Assembly (NCBI GenBank): GCA_025504975.1
Contig: JANUWI010000015.1
Location: forward strand, 124,001-188,000
DNA length: 64,000 bases
Source of the DNA: Plenodomus lindquistii
Lineage: Eukaryota > Ascomycota > Dothideomycetes > Pleosporales > Leptosphaeriaceae
Direction of reading: 5' to 3'
Position 1 is the stretch's first letter. Each line of letters begins with the position of its first letter. Below are positions 39,321 through 50,768 of this stretch, in pieces. Below the pieces are notes generated by a model, which saw only the letters and a list, made by a program, of their open reading frames with translations, was not told the DNA's origin and ran no database searches. A program made the translations under genes and the position numbers.

Positions 39321-40767
39321 CGTGGAGGGATGGGATGAGTGAAGCGAGAGCCTAGAGGCAGGCCGTGGTGGACTCGCTAGCCTCGGCTCGTCTCCGCGGT
39401 ACTATACTCTACCGCAAGTTACCTGTTCGCTGCAGGAACTGAGGCGCCCGTGATCTGCCCGCCCCAGATGCCGCATTACATCTCATCTCTCGACTGCAGC
39501 CCAAGATGAGGGCCATTGTTGCGTGTGGCGCGATCGGGGACCCGCTCTCGTCCAAGCCGCGGCATGCACGCCTCTGCGAACGGCTGCGCGGTCGCCGACA
39601 TCAGCGTCTCTACCTAGGTGTACTCCTACATGCAAAGTACAAGCGGTGGAGCTCACCACCAAACACGTGACACCTGCACGACAAGCGCCCCCCATGCTGC
39701 GACAGGCACCTCCCTGCTCGTGCAGCCCTAGCCATGACCTCACTAACGATGCATCGCTGCCAATCCTCAGGCACCTACTCGACCAAGCTGCGAAGCCATT
39801 TAGGCTGATGAGACAGCCCGCTACCCACTGGCTCGACCACATGCGAGATGCGCTCTTGGCGGTCGAGTCCACGCTCAAACACACTGTGCCATGCGCCAGT
39901 CTCCTGTTGTCGAATCCTTCTTCACGACAGCTGGGCAATGCGCAATTGGACTTGCCCACGTCGTGGCACATTGTCTTGCACCCTGTTGGGCAACAGCAAC
40001 AAGACCGGCTGGCTGTCCGCCTACTCCTGCCAATCGCTCAAGAACAACATGACGCCCGAGAGAAGAGCCATGTCGACCTTCTAGCTCGTTTCACATACCG
40101 ACTGCGCCCATTGCTATGGTTCGGTACCTCTGCCGAATCGTTCGTCTTGGAGCTTCGCCGTTACACGTGGCTATCGACACTAGCCTCCATGACGATACCA
40201 CTAATCGCACGAGCAAAAGCGCCATCCTCTTCCAGCGCGTTGATCGTGCCACGAGTAGTACGCAGTGTAGGTAGCTCACCCAAGACGATCGACATGGCAA
40301 CATACGAAAGAGCAATGGTTGAGATGCGGCGAGCCCGTGAAACATTCGGCCAAACCACAGCAGTCCGCTGAAACAACGGCTCCCGAGATGAAACGACAGA
40401 ACCAGCAAGTCATCAATCGAGATTGCTATAATCAGATCGCCTTGTCCATGTCTAGCCATCATGGATGTAAGGAAGATTAGAGAGCTGGCCTATAGAAAGT
40501 TTTCAGTACACCAAGTCCCCAGCGTAAGACGGCAACCAAAGCTCGTACCCGACATCAATGTCGGCAACACCATGACATACAAGATCTTTTCCAAGTAACA
40601 AAAGAGAGCGTCATCCAGCCTGTGGCATCTACAGCCAAGAGGCTGCGACGGCGATGACGTGAAAGACGACAGGACACACCATGGCGCCAATAAAGAGGAG
40701 AAATGGTATCATAGAGCCGCGACACCGCACTGAACTCGAAGAAGACAGTTTGTACGAGAAAGGGTGC

Positions 40768-41787
40768 TCAATACTTTCCCCCGAAATTCTCCTTGGCATA
40801 CTGCTCGCATGCCTGTTGCGATTCAGCATCACCATCACCTTGTCGCTTTGTAACTCGCCAGAAGCGGATGGAGACGTACCTTTGCGGGCTTACCAACCTT
40901 CTGCCCGATAACCTTCCACTTGTTGGCGTCGTACTCTTTAATGGCCGCAAGCAGTGCAGCGCTCTTCTAGCTCATCAGCCCACCGTCACTAACGCTCATA
41001 GAACATCGAGTTTGTCCGATTACTCACTTCGTCTTCTGCGAACTCTGCATAGTGCATATCCTGGAGGATGTTTATCAGTAAACGTCGTCATCGTGTAGTC
41101 GCCAGTACCAACCTTGTACCAGTGCTTCTTCACACTTCCTTCGGTGCGTTGCGGGAACGTCTAAGACCGGTACGTTAGTACATTTAGGTCTTGATAGCAG
41201 TCTCTTCCTTCTTTTCTGATTACGCCACGCAGCGAGCACTCGTACCTTTGCTATTTCGCTCCAGCTGTTCCCAGTGTCTCTCATCTGTTTCAACCGCAAC
41301 TCTTCCGCTGGAGTCCACGGTGTATTTGTCCGACTTTTCTTGGCCTTGGGCTCTTGTGCGCCAGCGTCGACATCAGCACTCGGAGTTGGTAGCGCATGAC
41401 TCGCTGGCGCCTCTGTGCTACTTGACGAGGTCGCCATCTGATTCTGCGGTTGCGTGAGGCTCACTGACTTGCGCTTTCGACTCGTAGGGGACGATAGAGG
41501 CTGCTGCGCGCCTGGGTGGACCTCTGAACTCGACGAGGTGGTGGGCGCGGCTGGCTGCAAGCTGGAAAATTCGGCTGGCGCAGGATATGAGGTTTGTTGC
41601 TGCAGGCTCGCTGCGATGGGCGAGGGCTTCAGGCTGCGCTTGGTGGCGGGTGAGGAGGAGCTGTGGAACAAGGGTCACGACGTCAGCATGCGTATGAGGC
41701 GACTGGTGAGGGTGACTGGGGAGTCTAAACGTTGCTCAGGGCTCACGGTGAGGGTGAGGCAAACACCTTGGAAGAGACTCACGACAT
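40768..41787 (-). CDS. Small SANT/Myb-domain protein, six exons (210 aa)
   Basis: Exons on the minus strand are 41783-41787, 41246-41660, 41113-41160, 41028-41060, 40880-40966 and 40768-40812. All introns are GT-AG (122, 85, 52, 61 and 67 nt) and all phases fit. The initiator exon is only ATGTC: CCGCC-ATG-TC is followed by GTGAGT, and the next exon restores Ser-rich sequence in frame. The N-terminal 100 residues are Ser/Pro/Gln-rich with a basic SRKRKS patch. A SANT-like domain runs from about residue 113: NTPWTPAEELRLKQM, then SWSEIAK, TFPQRTEGSVKKHWYK, DMHYAEFAEDE and WKVIGQKVGK. The end ACEQYAKENFGGKY closes the third helix region. This motif series is familiar from small Pleosporales Myb-like proteins of unknown function. 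A nuclear role is inferred. The splice model is strong because each exon continues a recognisable domain. Confidence 0.93.
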
Positions 41788-44296
41788 GGCGGCGGACGGG
41801 GGCATTCAGCGCTGAGCCGGGGTGGACAGAGGCACGAGACAGCTTCACTGGGGAGGACTGGATGCGGCTATAGAGTATGGTGTCATGCTCGTATATTGCA
41901 GCTTCAAGACCGCTTCAAAGAGTACGACGGCCAGAGTGAAGGCGGTAGATGGCCATGATATCCAAGTATGAATGCAGCTGGCCTGTCGGTAGGCGCGCTG
42001 ATCAAAGTACAAGGAATACAAAGGGCATCGGGATGTCATGAGACGAGCGAATGGGAGCAAAGCACGGCGACAGTGGTGGAGGGGGGACGGGGGTGCTGTG
42101 AGGCTAAGCGGCCGAATGGTAGCGGGGGTAGGGGGCAGCGCTGGGGAAGCAAAGTACAGATACACGAGGAGCAGTGAATGCCAGGGCGTGGTCGAGGTAG
42201 CGGTACAGGCTCAGGCTTCAGCCCAGAAGCGGGGTAACGGGCTCTAGGGGCCAGCCTGTGATAGACAGGTGGCTTCAAAGGTTACGGAGAGTGGCAGACG
42301 AGTGGTGAGAGGGCCGGGCAGCGAGGTTGTAGCCAGCGCGTGACAGCTTGCCTGCATCTCTGCGCCGATGCAAGTGATGCAACGCCTCCCCGATGCAGCC
42401 GAGGGACAGCACAAGCAGAGTGCTCTGTGGCAGTATGTAGGGTGGATTAGATGGCAGCAGCGCATCGGTGGCCAAGTGCCGGTGGGCAGACGGGATGCTG
42501 TCATGGCGGGCGTCGTCACAATGTACCCAGGTCGGTGTAGACTGGAGTCGCTACTGGCAGCGGGACGCGCGATAGGCGTAAAGGGCCGTAGTGGTGACGA
42601 CGTTGGCTGGCCCTCATGGCCAGCCGCGGCGGGGAAGGAAGGAAGGAAGCGTGCGCGCACTGGCCGGTCGCTCCTGCCTGCCGTGGCTGCGTGGTCGCTC
42701 GTGCCTTCCCGACCTCATCGGTCAGGACAACATCGAGGGAAGTCGCGACTCTCTCGCCGCGTTGCACAAGGCAAGACCACGTCGCCCGCCCGTCGTCGTC
42801 ATGCTCTCACCCGCCGCGCGCCTGTCCACCGATGACGACAAAGTCACGACCCTGCTCTCTGCTCTCCTCTCCTCTGCTCTGCTCTGCTCTGCTCTCCCCT
42901 CCTCTCCCCTCCTCTCCTCTCCTCTCCAGCTCTTGCGCGCGCCCGCACACAGGACATCCCTGTCAGCTACGCGCGACCACTGCAGCAGCGCCCGTCAAGT
43001 CAGCAGCGCCGCGCGGGGAACGCTGCGCAACATCCTCCACCCGACTGTTACTTATCCATGGCCATGCCCATGGCCATGACGCCATGCTGTTTACCGCGCC
43101 CTCCGCCGCCAAGCGCCTTCCCCAGGCGCTTGATGCAGCGCGAGTATCAGCCCCGTTTGGAAGAACCATTCTGCCGCTGACCGCCAGCAGCAGCCTCCCC
43201 CATCTGCCAACCCGGCCAAGGGCTCCCAAGGTTCGGCCTCAGCATGCGCCTGATCTGCCTTGATGCTGTAGAGCGGAATACAAGTCTCCCGAGTGTACTG
43301 GTTTCGCCTGTCTCACAGCATCAGCAACCACCCGGTCATTCAGAGTTTGCGTTGCGCGTCTTCTCCACTTGCTGTGCCACTCGGCCCGTCTAAAACTCAC
43401 AACACTGTACCTCTCGCGCAAACGCAGCGCGCTCATGATGGGCCACGATTCTGCGGGCTGAGAGGCAATGTTCACCTGACACGATCCTCCACCATCGCCC
43501 CTCGGAGCAACGACGCACTGTTCTCACTGGACCCCGGTAGACAGCGCGTTCGCAGTTAGCGCCCGCCGTCGCTGGAGCCCCGAGCAGTGCTTGTTTCCAG
43601 GCATTCCAAACACTGTCAAACCTTTCGCACCGCCAAAACTGCAGCAAGTCCGACACATCCAGTTTGAAACCAACCCCGTCGCCCCCAATGAGGCTGTAAA
43701 ACTTATGCATCCTGCTCTGCATCCCAGGGCCTCTGGGCAACCAGATCGTCTGTTACCACACATCCCATCCACTTCAGGCTTAACATGTCTCGCGTCAGGG
43801 TTCTTCTAAACATTTGACCTCCCCACATCAACGCTGCCCATAGCGTCGATCAAAACTTAGCCGCATGGGTGACGGTTTGAAAACGTTGCCAATCTCAGAA
43901 ACTGCCAGTGACAGTCCAGCCTCGTTGGTGGCTCTTGGGATGCCCTGTTTATGGTAAATGTCCGAACTCTATATCTTGCTCGGAAACCCCAACTTCTGAG
44001 GCTTCAACCGCTCACGTTCTATCGGCAACTGTCCTTTGTTTTCCCTTAGCAGCCTTTTAATACACTCTTTTACAACCCACTGGTTTGGGCCGCTTTACAT
44101 TCACTAATTGACATTGCTGAGCAATTACTTGTGCACCTACACACCCCGTAATACACTCTTTTACGAGCAAGCCTCGCAACACTACTATCCAACACTCCAG
44201 CTGGATAACCCACTTGACGAATCCTGGTAGCCAATATCACTATCATCAACACACCACAACTACGAGCTTGATCAAACCGGTCTACCAGTCACTACA
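41788..44296. other. Shared upstream region of two divergent SANT/Myb genes, no supported gene
   Basis: This 2.5-kb GC-rich region lies between the divergently transcribed genes at 40768-41787 (minus) and 44297-45265 (plus). It holds a long pyrimidine tract (42852-42929) and many short overlapping frames without domain content. It probably carries both promoters and the 5' UTRs; no specific operator could be recognised. Confidence 0.55.
42852..42929 (+). repeat. CT-rich pyrimidine tract
   Basis: Nearly 80 bases of CTCTG, CTCCT and CCCTCC units on the plus strand. CT-rich tracts are common near fungal promoters, but this one lies about 1.4 kb before the next plus-strand gene, so a promoter role is uncertain. 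Confidence 0.7.
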
Positions 44297-45265
44297 ATGA
44301 TGCACCACCAGCCCCAGATTCTCTCTCCTCTGCCAGAGATGAACTCGCAATCTGCCGACCAGTCAAGCCTACGAGCTCGCAAGATGTCGGCCGGTGGCAA
44401 CAGATCATGGTCTGACGAGGAGGAGACCTATCTCCTCCAGACGCGTATGCAAAAGATGCCATACAAGCACATTGCTGCACATCTTAAGAAGACCGAGCTT
44501 GCGTGTCGTCTGCATTACCACCAGCTTTCGCACGGCAGCCACCGCCGCAAGCGCAACTCGTCCGTTTCTTCGACTGCATCTTGCAGCTCCAGCGGCACTT
44601 CGCCCGCCTACACCATGGCAGCAGATCACGATGCGTACTCTCAATCATCCCGCCACAGCTCCCCCATGAGCTACAACGGCAGCCCCCACGTCCGCTCCGC
44701 CTCAATCAACACCTCCCCAGGCCGAGCGCAGCACAAGATCCTCCTCCCCAAACCCCGCACCCTAACCCCCCGCGGCTCCCCCGAACCCTACAACGCCCTC
44801 CGCATCAACACCGAAGTCGCCCACCACTCCAAACCCGTCGACACGGACCGCCTGCGCGCCATCTACGAAGCCCGCCGCCAACAATTCTGGGCCACGGTCG
44901 CCGCCGACTACGGCGCCGACGTGTCACCCGCCCAACTCGAAGAAATCTGGCGCAACGGCTCCACCGCCATTCGTCCTCCTACCCCCGACGCCTCCCCCGA
45001 CGGATCCATCATGCACAATCCTGTTCTCAAGCCCTCGCCCTTTTCGTACTCGGCGGCTTACAGCGTGAATGAGCCTGCCAAACAGCACTACAGCAACATG
45101 AACATGAGCTCTGCTGTGTCTGCACCCGAGCGTCAGACGTATATGCTGCCTGTGCCTGTTCCGTCGAGTGGACGGGCTAGAGCTGGGACGTGGAGTTGTG
45201 CTGCTGCTGTTGCGCCGAGGGATAATATGGGGATTGCTAGTTTGCTTAATGAGGAGGGGAAGTGA
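44297..45265 (+). CDS. SANT/Myb-like protein, intronless (322 aa)
   Basis: The ATG at 44297 opens a single 323-codon frame. A Myb/SANT-like helix-turn-helix lies at about residues 36-77: RSWSDEEETYLLQTRM, then MPYKHIAAHLKKTELACRLHYHQL. It is followed by a basic HRRKRNSS patch, likely a nuclear signal. The middle is Ser/Pro-rich. A second conserved-looking helical piece (RLRAIYEARRQQFWATVAADYGADV) starts near residue 184 and ends with LEEIWRNG. The C-terminus is low complexity. This architecture suggests a fungal DNA-binding regulator; targets are unknown. Codon use turns strongly C-ending around 44700-45000. It is the third SANT/Myb-type gene within 9 kb, but its domain differs from the two minus-strand ones, so recent tandem duplication is not indicated. 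Confidence 0.9.
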   Translation: MMHHQPQILSPLPEMNSQSADQSSLRARKMSAGGNRSWSDEEETYLLQTRMQKMPYKHIAAHLKKTELACRLHYHQLSHGSHRRKRNSSVSSTASCSSSGTSPAYTMAADHDAYSQSSRHSSPMSYNGSPHVRSASINTSPGRAQHKILLPKPRTLTPRGSPEPYNALRINTEVAHHSKPVDTDRLRAIYEARRQQFWATVAADYGADVSPAQLEEIWRNGSTAIRPPTPDASPDGSIMHNPVLKPSPFSYSAAYSVNEPAKQHYSNMNMSSAVSAPERQTYMLPVPVPSSGRARAGTWSCAAAVAPRDNMGIASLLNEEGK

Positions 45266-45339
45266 AAGTGCATGTTTGACATGCTTGCTTGCTTGCTTGC
45301 GTTTAGGAAATGTCATGGCATGGCTGTTGTTTTTTTTTT

Positions 45340-45357
45340 GGGGGGGGGGGGGGGGGG
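45340..45357 (+). repeat. Poly-G run of 18 preceded by poly-T
   Basis: A T run directly followed by 18 G, in non-coding DNA downstream of the SANT/Myb gene. It is error-prone in sequencing and able to form G-rich structures. Confidence 0.85.
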
Positions 45358-46725
45358 TTTCACTTCGCTACTTTCGTTAATTTCTTCTTTTCACCTTGCA
45401 CGACTGCTTTTTCGCAGATGTCTTTGTCAGGAGTAGGGACAGGTCATGTGGCATAGTCCTGTGTATTTTGAAACAGCGTCGTCGGTCTTGGAACCGAGTT
45501 TTGCACATCCAAGTTTCACTGGTGGATATGGGGTCCGTTGTAGTTAGTGCAGGTGGTTATTATTGTTATTGTTGTTGTTGTTATGGACAGGCTAGGTACA
45601 GTTGGCACGTATAGCGAACATGTGCAGTTGCGTTCAGTTTTTACCTAGCTACGTAGAAAAATGGGTTATACATATATATATGCAAATGCATTAATTTGTT
45701 TTATTTTTCAGTTTTAGTTTCAGGTCCTTGAATTTCGCTTGGGTTTTGTTGTGGATGTGCATGGGACAGGGGGAGAGGGGGCGTGTGATTGGGCAGGCGA
45801 GTATGCTGAGTGGGGGAGGGGGGGGGGGGGTTGGGATTATAATTGGCTGAATAGAATCTCCCCCCAGTTGCCATACATATACAACAAGAAAAATCTTGCG
45901 AGAATTCCTCCGTGTGGACGGTAGAGGGTGGAGGGGGGTGAGAAAAATTGAAATTGTAAGTGTGACCGTGACTGTGGGTTTCTTCATCTTTGCGATTCTA
46001 AGTTTTTTTTTTTGTTTCTCTCCCACACTTGTTGTAGTGCGCTACGAAGGAGCATATTTCTATCACGTCTTCATTCTTCATTCTACATTAGCAGCACGTC
46101 GCCCAAGCTCAGAGTATACAGCAGCAAAGAGACAACAAAGATCTCAACGTCAAACACACTATCCTCTTTACCACTTATCAAGACCACACGTACAATATAC
46201 TCACATCTTACAGACAATTTGACATACTGTGTGAGCTACAGCGAATAGCGCTTGTGACTTTTGTGAATGAATACGGCCTTACTTTGTTAACCTAGGTAGT
46301 TACCATGCCATGCCATGCGCCGTTGCGCTTTTTTTTTTTAGCCAACTTAAGAAGAATGGCTCCACGACAATTAAACAGAGACCGCTCCACTCGACTCGCC
46401 CGTCCCAAGTATCCTTAGCAGCCCGCCAGCGCATCTACATACCAAACCCCCCCAAAATCCATTCAAAAATCTAACAAGGCAAGTAAACCGAGCCGAGTCG
46501 ACTATGTCGACTCCTGGCAGACAATGTTCATTCAAAACTCTATCCCCAGACAAGAGATCGTGACATCTGTCTGTTTGGCTCCATAGCGGGTAGTGTGTTT
46601 CATGGAGATACTCGGCGCTAAGGGGGGTGTGTTTCGTGGATGAGATGGGAGGCAGGGGTGGGTGGAACGGAGGAGGGAGGGAGGTAGTGAGGCTGTGAGG
46701 GGGAGAGGTTGGGGGGGAGAGAGAT

Positions 46726-46760
46726 GGGATGGGATGGGATGGGATGGGATGGGATGGGAT
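46726..46760. repeat. Pentanucleotide repeat (GGGAT)7
   Basis: Seven perfect GGGAT units. On the minus strand they read as a Pro-Ser-His repeat in a frame that is not otherwise gene-like. Confidence 0.9.
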
Positions 46761-48638
46761 GAGTGCATGGTGTTGATGACTTGAGAGTGAGTCAGTGTTT
46801 TGTCGTTGCGATAAGAAAATCATACACGGGCGGTGTTTGTTATCGCCTTATTTGCACGCCTATAATTTGTTATGGATACTTTTCAAGTAATCATGCCACG
46901 AAACATTTGCGCTCTCTTGAATTTTTTTTCCATAATGTAGTTATTACATGAACTAAGATCACGGTAGAGTCTTAGTTGAAATATCTCTGGTTCTCTTCAC
47001 CAGATTTTGTGTGTTTGGACTTTTGGCAAGTGCGGGAAAATAGAGCAGCAGCCTCCTACTCGTGTTGCGCTTAGCACGCGCTTCTTTCTGATGCAACTTT
47101 GACAACTATAGGGACAAAGAAAATGAGATGATCGCTTGGTAAGGTTGCTTGCTTGAAGCGTTCGATGACAAATACAGGACAGAATCACCTCAGGTTGAAA
47201 CCCATGCTTGATCAACCGGACACGTTAATTCCTCGATTCCAAACATGGGTAACAACCAGACACAATTATATCTTGTAGTTTGAAACTGTAGGGTGAAGTA
47301 ACGTTTGCTGATCGTCACAAGGCACATTGAGTGGTGAAGTTGGATCTGCTGAGACTGGGCATATATAGCGCGTTAGCGAGTTTGTGGGTGTGTGGTGCGA
47401 GATGCTTCTATGGGCAGGAGGTGCGAGATGGATGTTGGTGCCTTGTAAACTCTATGATGACTGTAACTTGGCGACGGCATCACTCGCAGGGAAGTGGCTT
47501 GTGAGTAATGTGGCTGGAGGGACGGTAAACCGCAGTGATGTGCAGCTTACCTGAGCCGGGCGCAGGCATCATCTCCTTGGGCGATCTTCAACCTCCAAGG
47601 TCGTTGCATGCACACTCCCGTGACAAGGCGTCAGATTCGTGAGACGCCCGCTAACACGATTGTAGTATACAGTGCAGAACAGCTCGCGTCATGAACCTGT
47701 GATTTTTGCAAACTTTGACGACATTAAATCTGACCATTCTGATGACTCAATGCTCTTCGCAAAAGAGCCCAACGTCGTCGCTAGTCATGAAAACTTGCGC
47801 ATCCACGCAGCCGTCGTCCGACCTTCTACGCGTCTTCCAAATACTACCGTCAAGATACCCACAATCCTTCCAACACATCTCCCGCTCGCATCCCAGCGGC
47901 CCTCGACCACGTCACAACCTTTTCGCCAGGCTCCCCTACAAACCTTATTCAATCTCCCAGCATTCATGCCGCAACGCACGCGATCATGGGCCCTCGACCA
48001 AACCACCCCTCCCTTGCAACTTACACACAGACCCAGCGATTCAGCATCCCAACCAGACACCCGCGCATTAATGCGATTGGAAATCATATGATCCACCGCT
48101 TCGGCACATGCCTCTCCGCAGCCTCTCGACTCGCGATTTGTGTTGTCGAGACCAGGGCGTGTAAAATTGCGGTGGAGAGGTGGTGTTTATGCATTGTTGC
48201 AGGGCTGCAGGGGTGGTTGGCCAATCAGCACGTGCAGTATCCAAGGCGCATGGACTGTGGCGCTTCTTCGCTTCGTAGGGCTGATAGAATAGTTGTGCAT
48301 GTTGGGCCTGGGAAGTAGGAAAGGATGACGTGGGTGTTCGGTGATGTCCGTTGGCGGGGCGCGTGGTGAGCAGAGGGGGTGCGGTGTTGGCTATGGATAA
48401 GGACTTCGCGAGGATTCAGGTTATTTTGGGGGTGTGGGGCCGGTGGGGTGGCTTTACAGTATTGTTGTGTACTGAGCACGTAGGATGCTGCATTGTGCGT
48501 GCAGTTGTACATGTGGTGAGGAGGGGTAGTGAACACCGACGTTTGGTCGAAGTGGGGAGTTGCACCGTTGAGATGGACTAATGAGAGGTTGGTAGTGACG
48601 CCGAGAGGATTGGATAATTCATGGGCGCGATGTATTTG

Positions 48639-50768
48639 TCACGCTGGGAAGAACATTGCCTCTGGATGCCCCCTTTCTCTTGCAGCTTTGTCTCCGTCAG
48701 TGTCGGTCCGAGAAGACGGTGTGTGAGGGACATCTGGGTCTTGGTCTCCTCTTCCGGGTGACGAACGGTATTTGCCGCTCTGCTCGAAGTCGGTAGCCAG
48801 GTCTTCTAAGACCCGTGGGTCGGTGAATCCTCTGGTGCTGTATTCCTGGTCTAGACGACGCATGAGCTCTTCGCCAGGGAGAAGAATGCTTCGGTCAATT
48901 GCAAGAGGAAGGCCGCGATGTCGGCCTCGCACCATGACGAACAGCATAACGACTTTACTAAGACTGGCGAACGAGCCGCTCAGACTGTAGTCTTTGCCCG
49001 GTATGCCAGTGCTCAAGCCGACGGTACCATATGCCGATGTAACTTCGAAAAGTATTGCGAACATGTCGAATCCAGGATCTCCTCGACGTATGTGACCACG
49101 CTCGATGACACAAATCAGGAAATATGAGAAGAATTGAAACCAAATATCGTATGCCAACTGCTTTTGAAGATGTGATGCAATGCCAACGGCGCTATTGTCA
49201 TGCTTCTCCAAGCCGATCGACTGCTCCTCGTAAGTGTTCGTTTTGCGTAGTGTTAGCACCATGGGATAGCTCGAAATATACATAATAACGAGGTAGACGA
49301 CCAAGCAAGCTGGCGCAAGTGAGCTGAACGCGATGATGTATGCGCCACTTGTACGAAGCCCTGTGGCCTGGAATGACCCATCCAGAAAGCGTGTACGCAA
49401 CGAGAGCGCCTCAATGTCAGGCATGCCGATGTTCAAGATGACGAAGCAGAGCCAGGCTGCGATATCAATGACGACTTGTATGGCAAAGAGATACCATGTC
49501 TCGCGACTCGGAAACAGATAGATGAAGCAGCGTCGTGGGTGTTGCAGTAAAAACTCAAGTGTGTTCCTGAACCTTGAATGTTGTGGACATACTTTCTTGA
49601 GTCCCCAAATCAGGAATCGGAGAAATATGGGAAATTGAGTTTGACCGGCAAAGGCCAGAAGCCCCGCGATGATGAGGATGTAAGGGTAGCCACTAAATGG
49701 GATGAAGTTGGAGTTGAGCACGTTTAGTCCTCCATTGGCGAATTCAGTAACTGTGCAGAAGAATGCCCACCATCCTGGGTTCAGTCCACCTGGCTGTGCT
49801 TCTCTCAGCACACTTTGAATGTGGCCTCGATACGCGTATGGTACGAGAAAGATGATTCCGAGCACATACCAGAATACCTGGTAGCCGATGAGGATCAAAA
49901 GTAGAGCTTGCAAAGCTCTGTATTCTACTCCACCGAGTTCCATACGGTCTTGCTCACTCAGGTCAAGGAAACGACCCTTGGAATCGAGCCGTGGCTTGAA
50001 GGAAACGTAATCATGTCGTTCGGGTTTCAGCTCGCTCGTCAAACGATCGAAGATTCGGCTGAAGAAGTTGCGTGCGATCTTTGTCTCCCATGGCGTGGGA
50101 ATGAAGCCGAATCCCGTTTGGTAGTAATATGTCCGTCTCTTCGACAGCGGTTGTATCTTGGGCGAGTCGTCTCTTTCCTGGCTGTTTTCATTCGCTGCGT
50201 TACTTCGCCCTCCGTTCGTTCGTTGACGCAGGTTACTACTACTGCCGCTTTCATCTCGTCCAGGGTCGCGATTGTCTTCGATGTCTTGCACAAGTCGACG
50301 CATAGTGCGAGAATGCTTGACCACATCTGCCATCTTCTTACGAAACAATGCTCGTCGGATCAGCACCACGAATGTCGAAACGAAAGGTATGTTTCCAATT
50401 GTCATCAGGACTGCAAAGACTGCCTGTTGAAAGCCAGATAAGTCCCCCAAATCGACTGGATTCAGCCCTATTCAGGTCAGCCATTGGCGCCATCACTATT
50501 GTGAGGCTTCTCGTTTACCTGTCGTCGTCATGGCACTGCAACTCAGGAACAACGCGTCCATATACGTCAAGTGTGCGTCTCCCACCTCCTTCGGCCCATC
50601 GACGAGTCCTTGTCCATACACAATAACAGACGAAATCGCAATGACAACAATGAAATACAGCATGTGCGCCCGGTAAAAGTTGAGTCGGAAAAACTCCTCG
50701 CGCATGTATCGAAGGAAATCATCCTTTGCCTTGCGAGGGTTCCGCAGCTCTTCAATCGGGTCCGGCAT
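48639..50768 (-). CDS. Trk/HKT-family potassium transporter (692 aa, possibly longer)
   Basis: Exons are 50519-50768 and 48639-50467, joined over a 51-nt intron (GTAAAC/AATAG) inside the first pore loop, giving SAMTTTG then LNPVDL. Four pore loops typical of Trk K+ transporters can be read in order: CSAMTTTGLNPVDL, TEFANGGLNVLNSNF, FQATGLRTSGA and FEVTSAYGTVGLSTG, each with its filter Gly. Hydrophobic helices flank them. The cytoplasmic loop after the first unit is short (about 130 residues, with an Arg/Ser-rich part) compared with yeast Trk1. The role is high-affinity K+ uptake at the plasma membrane. The ATG used here is MPDPIEEL. In-frame coding-like sequence continues upstream (NNIIVTTTSRKINITA) to 50820, and a one-base shift there would link it to a frame starting at 51018. 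The N-terminus is therefore uncertain; the rest is secure. Confidence 0.93.

Larger units (their letters stand above)
37801..40767. other. GC-rich spacer with minisatellites, no supported gene
   Basis: The first few hundred bases are probably the promoter of the minus-strand SANT/Myb gene. Several short tandem repeats follow (38514-38541, 38709-38744, 39216-39320). Reading frames of up to 282 codons exist on both strands at 39.5-40.4 kb but conflict with each other and lack convincing features; they are listed under the rejected items. Confidence 0.55.
45266..48638. other. Spacer of 3.4 kb, no supported gene
   Basis: The start is probably the 3' UTR of the preceding gene, with CTTG repeats near 45285. 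There is a run of 18 G after a T run (45340-45357), a second G-rich run near 45815-45830, and a GGGAT array at 46726-46760. Reading frames near 47.7-48.1 kb lack ATG or recognisable content. Confidence 0.55.

Noticed and set aside
39523..40371. Plus-strand frame of 282 codons, with a competing minus-strand frame at 39483-39971
   Set aside because: The plus frame starts with GTG (first ATG at 39694), both strands are open at once in GC-rich DNA, and neither shows a domain, good splice sites or biased composition. It may be real, but the sequence alone does not support it.
40161..40376. Minus-strand segment ending GIVMEASVDSHV after a TTTCAG that looks like a splice acceptor
   Set aside because: The sequence looks mildly protein-like, but no upstream exon with a fitting donor could be found and the plus strand is open across it as well.
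42616..43263. Plus-strand frame of 215 codons
   Set aside because: It is low-complexity Pro/Ser/Arg translation of a CT-rich tract. Other frames of the same strand are equally open.
49908..50441. Plus-strand frame of 177 codons
   Set aside because: It lies antisense to the Trk transporter exon, whose pore motifs are unmistakable.
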